DNA of 64,000 nucleotides from Cristatella mucedo (lineage: Eukaryota; Bryozoa; Phylactolaemata; Cristatellidae): the NCBI GenBank assembly GCA_009760855.2, contig WPIO01000033.1, positions 1,466,501 to 1,530,500 of the forward strand, in the 5' to 3' direction. Below the pieces are notes generated by a model, which made no database searches, was not told the DNA's origin, and saw nothing but the letters and a program-made list of their open reading frames with translations. Shown one piece after another: positions 59,501-64,000 of this stretch. Positions within the stretch are counted from its first letter, which is position 1. Every line of letters begins with the position of its first letter. Both the position numbers and the translations under genes were made by a program.

Positions 59501-60640
59501 GCGGCCAGCTGAAGCTGGTCGTAGCAGCCCTCTGCCACTAGCCAAGACAGAGGGCCGTTGGAATATTGGTGGGAATGAAGCTTGCTTAGGCAGTTGCTAA
59601 TTATACCAGGGCAGGTACCCATCTTAAGCTGCAGTGGCAGATGACATGCTAGCTCCGGCGTCCGGTGAGTGGGGATGACACTGTCCAACTAATGTGCATA
59701 CTGCCGAAGCTCTTGGCTAGTGACTGAGCAAGCTGCCTCCTTGGGCTGCTTGCTCCATCATAAGCGCCCCACGCAGGAGAACACATCTATTTATGACATC
59801 ACTTAGTGAGTCCTTGTGATTCGCCCTTTACTTGCTTATGCATGCTGACACTATTTCATGCTGCCACTAACCACACTTGCATGCTGACCCTGTGCATGTC
59901 ACCCCTAACCATGTTATTCTTGTTGTTTATTGAGCAAGCTACATCTAGCCATTTGATCGTGCTTCCTTTGCAGCAGCTGGTAAGTGCCTAGAAAGTGATT
60001 TTGTTCTCTGTGGGCACTTTATCAAATGTATTATTATTAGCATCAAGTAGCAATCCCAAGGTTTTTTCATCAGTAAGCAGCATGTTTCAATTAGAGTCCT
60101 AGAAATTCCCAGCAGCCACCGCAGCCACTTCTTGCATAGAGCTCTAAGTCTTACTAGATAGAGGGTGCTGACCTCAGTTAAAAAGTTCTGCTTCGTCATA
60201 CTGGATCCCCGAGCTGAGGATCAGAGGCAGTTGATTATGGCAGATTTTGCCGTGACTGGAGAAAAGTAGCATTTTGAGTATGCAGATCGGGTTTGGCAGT
60301 ATATTTGTGGCAACTGAATTGGCCCCCCTTTTGCTTGATGTGCAACATACTCCCATATACCCAGGTTTGTTTTTCAAATTTAACGACATGAAGCAGATGT
60401 CTTTGTGTTTATTGAGTTTGTGTCAATGCACCATTGCTTATAGATGCTTGGCTGAACAGCATGGATAAAGATGGTGCTTATCTCATCGACCGCAGCCCAG
60501 AATACTTTGAGCCCATTTTGAACTACCTAAGACATGGGCAGCTTATTCTTGACAAACATATTAACGTCCGCGGAGTCTTGGAAGAGGCAGTATTTTATGG
60601 AATTACTTCAATCGTCAGCGAATTGGAAGTTTTAGTGCAG
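44438..60640 (+). CDS. KCTD9: KCTD9-type BTB/POZ protein (partial, multi-exon)
   Basis: Potassium-channel-tetramerisation-domain protein. In animals KCTD9 has an N-terminal ubiquitin-like/KHA segment, a T1-type BTB domain and C-terminal pentapeptide repeats, and is thought to act as a Cullin-3 substrate adaptor. Supported exons are 44438-44568 (ubiquitin-like), 54152-54325 (BTB first half) and 60444-60640 (BTB second half); 48813-48847 is a tentative linker exon. Phases: exon 44438 ends in phase 2; exon 54152 enters and leaves in phase 1; exon 60444 enters in phase 1 and ends in phase 0. The BTB reads [11 protein letters not shown]...[20 protein letters not shown], diagnostic of KCTD9 rather than other KCTDs. 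First exon not found (expected 42.4-44.4 kb); pentapeptide-repeat exons not found before 64000. Introns hold a near-full-length CR1-type LINE. Confidence 0.87.
46049..46500. mobile_element. hAT-type ends in direct orientation inside the LINE
   Basis: AGGTCGGCAAACTCCGACCT...CAGATCCGGCC at 46049 and again AGGTCGGCATAATCCAGCCT...TGGATCCGGCC at 46412. These resemble hAT (Charlie/Zaphod) termini and are direct, not inverted, about 360 bp apart. Confidence 0.6.
46501..46620 (-). mobile_element. LINE tail nested in the LINE, minus orientation
   Basis: (TAA)n then TTTGTATAGCACCCTGGAGA, TCTCTTTCTAGGCACTTTAC, TTTGCTGCAAAAGAAGCACG. A tail-only copy in reverse orientation to its host LINE. Confidence 0.75.
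48813..48847 (+). CDS. KCTD9: tentative KCTD9 linker exon
   Basis: A strong acceptor (TACATTTTCCAG) in the right phase (2) would continue LDLIR as [12 protein letters not shown], comparable with RDDDVLFV of human KCTD9. A phase-1 GT donor (GTGTCG, weak) would join the exon at 54152. Supported by phase and faint similarity only. Confidence 0.35.
49690..49830 (+). mobile_element. tRNA-derived SINE (family B), decayed
   Basis: Head at TGAGATCAAGGTGCTGGC, then GCAGGCAATCTGTTAATGCC, GAGAGCTGCCAAGGCTCTCC, tail ATGAGATTATTGAATCAGCG. Confidence 0.55.
51165..51610 (-). mobile_element. second LINE family, 3' end (ATTAC tail)
   Basis: Minus copy: RT C-terminal words [20 protein letters not shown] and then [14 protein letters not shown], 3' end GGGGTTTTGTATAGCGCACT(reverse) and TGTAATGTAATGTATCTC. 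Related to 57990-58378. Confidence 0.8.
51598..51657. repeat. ~30-bp tandem duplication
   Basis: ACCATGAGCTGCACCCTAAAAGAGAA followed by ACCATGAGCTGCATCCTAAAAGAGAA (one difference), at the 5' border of the LINE copy. Confidence 0.85.
52490..52640 (-). mobile_element. tRNA-derived SINE (family A)
   Basis: Minus copy: TTTGTATAGCACCCCGAGAA, TTCACATATACCATGGGGCT, CGAGCCCATGACCTCGGTCA, AGCACCTTAGCCACTGGGCC. Boxes degraded. Confidence 0.7.
52740..53075. other. unassigned open frames on both strands
   Basis: A 112-codon minus frame (53090-52752) overlaps a 67-codon plus frame (52855-53058, [20 protein letters not shown]). Neither has a recognised domain or clear splice borders. May be a decayed element. 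Confidence 0.25.
53075..53340 (-). mobile_element. CR1/L2-type LINE tail
   Basis: (TAA)n, GTATAGTGCCCTCAGAGAAC, TAGGCACTTTACAGATGCTG, then reverse 3' UTR (GCAGGCACAGTGTCAGCACC, GGACCCACTAAATGC). Minus copy. Confidence 0.8.
53345..54015 (+). mobile_element. CR1-type LINE RT fragment, 5' of the KCTD9 BTB exon
   Basis: Plus copy of the [14 protein letters not shown], ...[22 protein letters not shown]-type region at 53930 (GCTGATGACACACAGCTATA). Stops present. Ends about 137 bp before the exon at 54152. Confidence 0.78.
54152..54325 (+). CDS. KCTD9: KCTD9 BTB/T1 exon, first half
   Basis: Acceptor CTGCATTTCAG and donor CAAG|GTGAGG. Contains [20 protein letters not shown], then [14 protein letters not shown]. 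The WxxLNVGGRxFxTTRxTLxxKEP motif is the first strand-helix unit of the T1/BTB fold. Enters and leaves in phase 1, matching the exon at 60444. CR1-type LINE fragments lie on both sides. Confidence 0.93.
54720..55035 (+). mobile_element. CR1/L2-type LINE 3' end, 3' of the KCTD9 BTB exon
   Basis: [55 protein letters not shown]-type tail, then GTTCTCTGATGGTGCTATAC and a short ATT tail. Confidence 0.78.
55680..55815 (-). mobile_element. tRNA-derived SINE (family A)
   Basis: Minus copy: TTTGCATAGCGCCTTAAGAG, GGGCACTTTACATATGCCGA, CTGCGAGCTTGGTCGTGAAA, CTTACCACTGGGCCC. Confidence 0.75.
56030..56448 (+). mobile_element. CR1/L2-type LINE 3' end
   Basis: RT tail (TATGCTCCCAAAGCCTGGAA = YAPKAWN), TTTAGTGGGTCCCTGTGATT, TTTCCCTTTGCAGCAAATGT, GTTCTCTGAGGGCGCTTTAT, (ATT)n. 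Very similar to 29608-30196, suggesting both are among the younger copies. Confidence 0.9.
57237..57395 (+). mobile_element. tRNA-derived SINE (family A)
   Basis: Head TTGGCCTAGATCGTTAAGGC, B-box GTGGGCTCGAGCCCCGTGGC, AATAGGTATTAAGTTCTCTT, TATATAAATGAATT and ATTT tail. Confidence 0.8.
57990..58378 (+). mobile_element. second LINE family, 3' end (ATTAC tail)
   Basis: RT C-terminal words [20 protein letters not shown] then PQFLRNDNY, 3' UTR CTGTGAGTGCGCTACAC, and terminal TACATTACATTACATTAC. Plus-strand counterpart of 51165-51610. Confidence 0.85.
58380..59200. other. GC-richer unassigned intron segment
   Basis: Contains (CTG)n at 59110-59145 and short open frames on both strands without recognised domains. 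No splice-supported exon found. Confidence 0.35.
59225..59385. repeat. GA/GT-rich simple sequence
   Basis: Interrupted GAGAGAGA and TGTGTGTG blocks. Confidence 0.8.
59770..60035 (+). mobile_element. CR1/L2-type LINE 3' end
   Basis: ACTTAGTGAGTCCTTGTGAT, GCATGCTGACCCTGTGCATG, CTTCCTTTGCAGCAGCTGGT, TTCTCTGTGGGCACTTTATC, ATTATTATT. No coding part. Confidence 0.85.
60444..60640 (+). CDS. KCTD9: KCTD9 BTB/T1 exon, second half
   Basis: Acceptor TTGCTTATAG chosen because it restores a [20 protein letters not shown] run whose length equals [20 protein letters not shown] of human KCTD9. Continues [20 protein letters not shown] and [20 protein letters not shown]. Donor CAG|GTCAGC in phase 0, followed by an in-frame stop in the intron. 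Confidence 0.93.
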
Positions 60641-62420
60641 GTCAGCCATTGATAGACTTTAGCTTGTACCTCAGTTTTTATCTCGAGTGGTGATTTGCAT
60701 GATTAGTGTCTGAACCCAACATACATAGATGTACAGAAACGGCTTGCTTGGTGAATCTTTTAAAGAACAAATAGAATCATTGAACCATGACTCTACAATA
60801 TTACTACCTTAGTAATTTGATGACCTGTAAACACTTGAGGATAGAACTTGGAGGCTGTGATTACACTCTATGGCAAAGTGTCCATTAGAAACTGCGCAAA
60901 CTGGTTGTCAAGCGAAGTTTGGTTGTAAGCTTCGTGTCCAATCCTCTCTGGTCAAGCCTTAGGCTAAAAAAATTGTCTGCAGTCTCTGGTCGGCCTTGTA
61001 ATCTTTTCCCTGGTTGTTACTCAACTTAAGCAGCCATTTTAGCAGTACATTAACAGCTAGCATGAAAAGCTCATGCCATACACAATGAGTGGAATAGCTC
61101 GAATATCCAAGCTGTTATAGAAATAGTATTTTTTCAATGGGTTTAATTAACTGTCTACTCTCTCTTTCCCCTCTCTATTTCTTTCATATGCTCATGTGAA
61201 CTATAAAAACTTACTTTGCAGTTAAGTAAGGATTTAACAAATGCTAAGCATAGCGAATTCATTCGAATTTTTTTGCCATTAGAAGCCACACCGATTCAAT
61301 GATATATTAAAGAAATCCCCACCAACATTGTAAGGTCATAAACCTTGGCTGGTGTTCGTATTACAGAGACGCTGATGTCCGAAGCTCGTGTATGGTTCGA
61401 ACTTAATCAGTGGGTAGACTACTTGCCTTTAGCATTCATTGTCAGGGTGAAACTGCAGATGTAAACGAAAAATCAGCTTAGCGAAGCATTTACAGACCTT
61501 TTGTGAGATCAGAGAGTTAACTATTGGTGGTGCAATATCTTTTGGGTTGTTCGTCTTGGACAGCATGATCTGCCTGGTGATGACTAGGAGGCATTAGGAA
61601 AGCAAACTGCTCAAACAGGAGGCCGTGCATTAAGAATGAGGATGTGTGGTCGAATAGATTGAGAATGCTCATAGTGTTGACGGTTATTTATCTTTTAGCT
61701 CATTATCTGAGGGGTATATTATACAACCACATCAGCCTTTTTTATTCATTGAAGAGGCATCTTGCTCTTCCAGTTTCCGAATATTATGCGACATTAAAAT
61801 TAAGATGGATTATCCTGGGACATTCACTTGTTAAGTCGTCACGGCTAGCACTAACCTGGGTTGGCTTGCCACAGTTGTGGAGCTGGAGAAAAAATGCTTG
61901 ACCCCTACCTCAAATCTCTGTTGCAGTTTTACGTGAATCAATGCCTGGATAAAAATTCTTTGATCTGCTTTCACATTAAGGGTTCTGGTTTTGGGATATT
62001 CAACCCAGCTTCGGTAACCATTCAGACAGGTGAATGACCTCAGACCCACCCCCTTCAAGCCAAGTTACTCATGGACAACCTACGTTGCAATCTGATTGAT
62101 AATTGGCCGTTTTGCAATGTCGATCCACACTGTGGAAAACTCCTTGCCAGGGTTGGTGTTGATGCTGCTTCTACAGGACAGGATGTGGCAGCTATACTTC
62201 CCTTGAATTCTGGCAGTCCTTGCCTCATCATGCTCCTTCATTCACTTTGTCTTTCTCTCTCTCTCTCTTCCCTTACTCCACATCGTCATCTTATTCTGCT
62301 CAAGTCAAATTGCACGTTCGTTAAATCAGTAGGCAAAGTAAGATGTAGGTTTAAGACATCCTGCATTTAGCAGAGGGTATAGAAGTGCCAGTCTTATGAC
62401 CTCCAGTTGGGATGTAGTTC
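60641..62420. other. KCTD9 intron without recognised features
   Basis: AT-rich, no TE protein or splice-supported exon recognised. Pentapeptide-repeat exons (A(D/N)LxX pattern) were looked for and not seen. Confidence 0.45.
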
Positions 62421-62427
62421 CTGGGTG

Positions 62428-62580
62428 TTAGCTCAGGAGGTGAGGTGCTCTTCACCACCCAAGTTGTGGGTTCGAGTGCTGCAGAGCAGTGGGCAATCCT
62501 GTATTTCCCATTGCAAGTGGTGTTGATAGCCGTTAAGGCTCCTCTGTCGTCATACAAATGAGGCTGTTAAATCAGCTAAC
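62428..62580 (+). mobile_element. tRNA-derived SINE (family B)
   Basis: Head GTTAGCTCAGGAGGTGAGGT, B-box GTGGGTTCGAGTGCTGC, GTTGATAGCCGTTAAGGCTC, tail GAGGCTGTTAAATCAGCT. Confidence 0.78.
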
Positions 62581-62749
62581 TTTTTTCCTTAGTTCGAGGA
62601 CAAGCTTTGTGCCCACTCATGTCGTGCAGCCCAGTGAGCAGCAGCTCTCTATTTATGCAAGTTATCTGTGGTAGAGGCATGCATTCATGTCACTGCTGAA
62701 CTAGTTCCTCACTTGGAGAAGTGAGTTTGAGTTTATGTTAATTATAAGA

Positions 62750-63290
62750 ATGATAATAATAATGAGATATGTGTATAGTCCCCTAAGAGAACTGAATCTC
62801 TTTCTAGGCACTTTACATATGCTGTAAAGGAAGCATGTCAATCGGTTAATAATGATATGCATAGTATCAGCAGGCATATGCATACAAAGGACAATTCACA
62901 TGGACCCAGCAAATGCTTTGAGGAGCAGATGGGTTTTAGCTTCTTTTTTAAATGTCGTCAAGTTAGGAAATGTCGTAGCATCAGTCGAAAGTGAGTTCCA
63001 GACTTTGGGAGCACGTCTACTTCAGGCACGGTCTCCAAAGGATTTGAGGTTGGTTTGGGTCACAGCTAAACGATTTGAGTCAGAAGAGCAAGTGGTATGA
63101 TGCCTAGCCTGATTTGGAAGTAGTTCGAATAGGTAGGCTGGGGCAAGAGACTGGAGGGATCTAAAGGTGCGTGACAAAACCTTGAAGTCGATACGCTGCT
63201 TGATGGGGAGCCAGAGTTAGTCTGTGAAAAATGGTATAAGGTAGCAACTGCTACACTTATGACCCTGCAGAGTACATTGTAAATTAATTA
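62750..63290 (-). mobile_element. CR1/L2-type LINE 3' region
   Basis: (TAA)n, CTCTTTCTAGGCACTTTACA, GGACAATTCACATGGACCCA, GTGAGTTCCAGACTTTGGGA, GCACGGTCTCCAAAGGATTT, GTGACAAAACCTTGAAGTCG. One of the most complete minus copies of this tail. Confidence 0.85.
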
Positions 63291-63699
63291 TTATTAATGT
63301 ATTGCTAATGGAAATGTGTTATTATTTTTATTATTATTATTGTACCTTATTTAAGAGCCAACCATCTCATGAGAACATCTAGCACTAAAAAGAAAAGACA
63401 TGTCATGTTGACCTCGGATGTCAAAACCACGATCTCCTAAACCAAAGGTGCCACTGATACCAGCTCATCTATTTTGCCGACCTATACCTACACATCAAGT
63501 CTGCAGTTGATGCCGAGTTGATACAATTGGCACTGACAGCCTTTTGAATCATTACTGTGCATATTAGCCGGTTTGATGTTTAATGCCAGGCTATGAATGC
63601 AAATCAATGTTAGCAAGCGTATTGTGTTCTTTAATGTGGACACACGAACTCTAAACATATGGCTGGAATAATTGACTTTGAACTGCTACTTTAAGTGGC

Positions 63700-63900
63700 C
63701 ATACTGTTGTATTTCTGTCTAGGATTTGGAAATATTTACTGCAATGTCTAACTAAAGATCTTACCACCTCCATGATTCTGTCTCGACTCGACTACAGTAG
63801 CTCAATATTGACAAGGGCTGCTAAAAGAAAGTTAATATGCCTCTCCAATTGGTGCTTATTATATGCCGTTAGGTTAGTCTTTTTAATTCCTAGAATCTGG
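63700..63900 (+). mobile_element. LINE RT fragment at the window edge
   Basis: Plus frame ILSRLDYSSSILTRAAKRKL then a segment equal to the SRLDYCNSLL..LQxVQNxAARLV motif of CR1-type RTs. Confidence 0.6.
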
Positions 63901-64000
63901 TCGTGTGTATCCGTTGTTAAAGAGTTGCTATAGCTCTCAAGTTATCAAAGATAACTTCTTATTCATGGCCAAAAGTCCCACTAAAGCTTAGCTGTTTAGT

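Noticed and set aside
60441-60471. Alternative acceptors for the second BTB exon of KCTD9 (AACAG at 60459, AAAG at 60470)
   Set aside because: The first breaks the frame; the second is in frame but drops the conserved WxNxxDxxG segment and has a poor pyrimidine tract.

Overview
The window is animal nuclear DNA. There are no operons, ribosome binding sites or long ORFs. Real coding sequence appears as short exons (29-197 nt) with GT..AG borders, scattered through introns packed with degraded transposons. The transposon mix (CR1/L2-type and other non-LTR LINEs, tRNA-derived SINEs, Tc1/mariner, hAT, long GA microsatellites) together with a nuclear mitochondrial-ribosome gene and a KCTD9-type gene points to a metazoan, most likely an invertebrate. 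I cannot name the species.

Two genes lie head to head. On the minus strand, from the start codon at 42385 to a likely stop at 12508, is a PTCD3 orthologue (mitochondrial ribosomal protein mS39, a pentatricopeptide-repeat protein). I reconstructed 18 internally consistent exons plus a probable terminal exon. Splice phases agree at almost every junction, and the joined product follows the order of vertebrate PTCD3. Two or three short stretches (about 30, 25 and 11 residues) were not found. On the plus strand, starting somewhere in 42.4-44.4 kb and running out of the window, is a KCTD9-type gene. Its N-terminal ubiquitin-like exon is at 44438-44568 and its BTB/T1 domain is split over 54152-54325 and 60444-60640. 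The pentapeptide-repeat part was not found and is probably beyond 64000.

Layout: 1-12.2 kb is repeat-rich DNA downstream of PTCD3. It holds a degenerate ~28-bp satellite and a decayed repetitive ORF family split by a hAT transposon with a target-site duplication. 12.5-42.4 kb is PTCD3 with TE-filled introns, including an inverted pair of retrotransposon fragments flanking one exon and a Tc1 element carrying a LINE. 42.4-44.4 kb is the shared promoter region plus a ~285-bp GA tract. 44.4-60.6 kb is KCTD9, whose introns hold a near-full-length but dead CR1-type LINE with nested insertions. 60.6-64 kb is further intron and LINE/SINE debris.

mS39 acts in the small mitoribosomal subunit. KCTD9 is a BTB substrate-adaptor-type protein. 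Their adjacency looks like ordinary head-to-head animal gene arrangement and gives no evidence of a shared pathway. I found no CRISPR array, genuine tRNA or rRNA gene, or viral genome.
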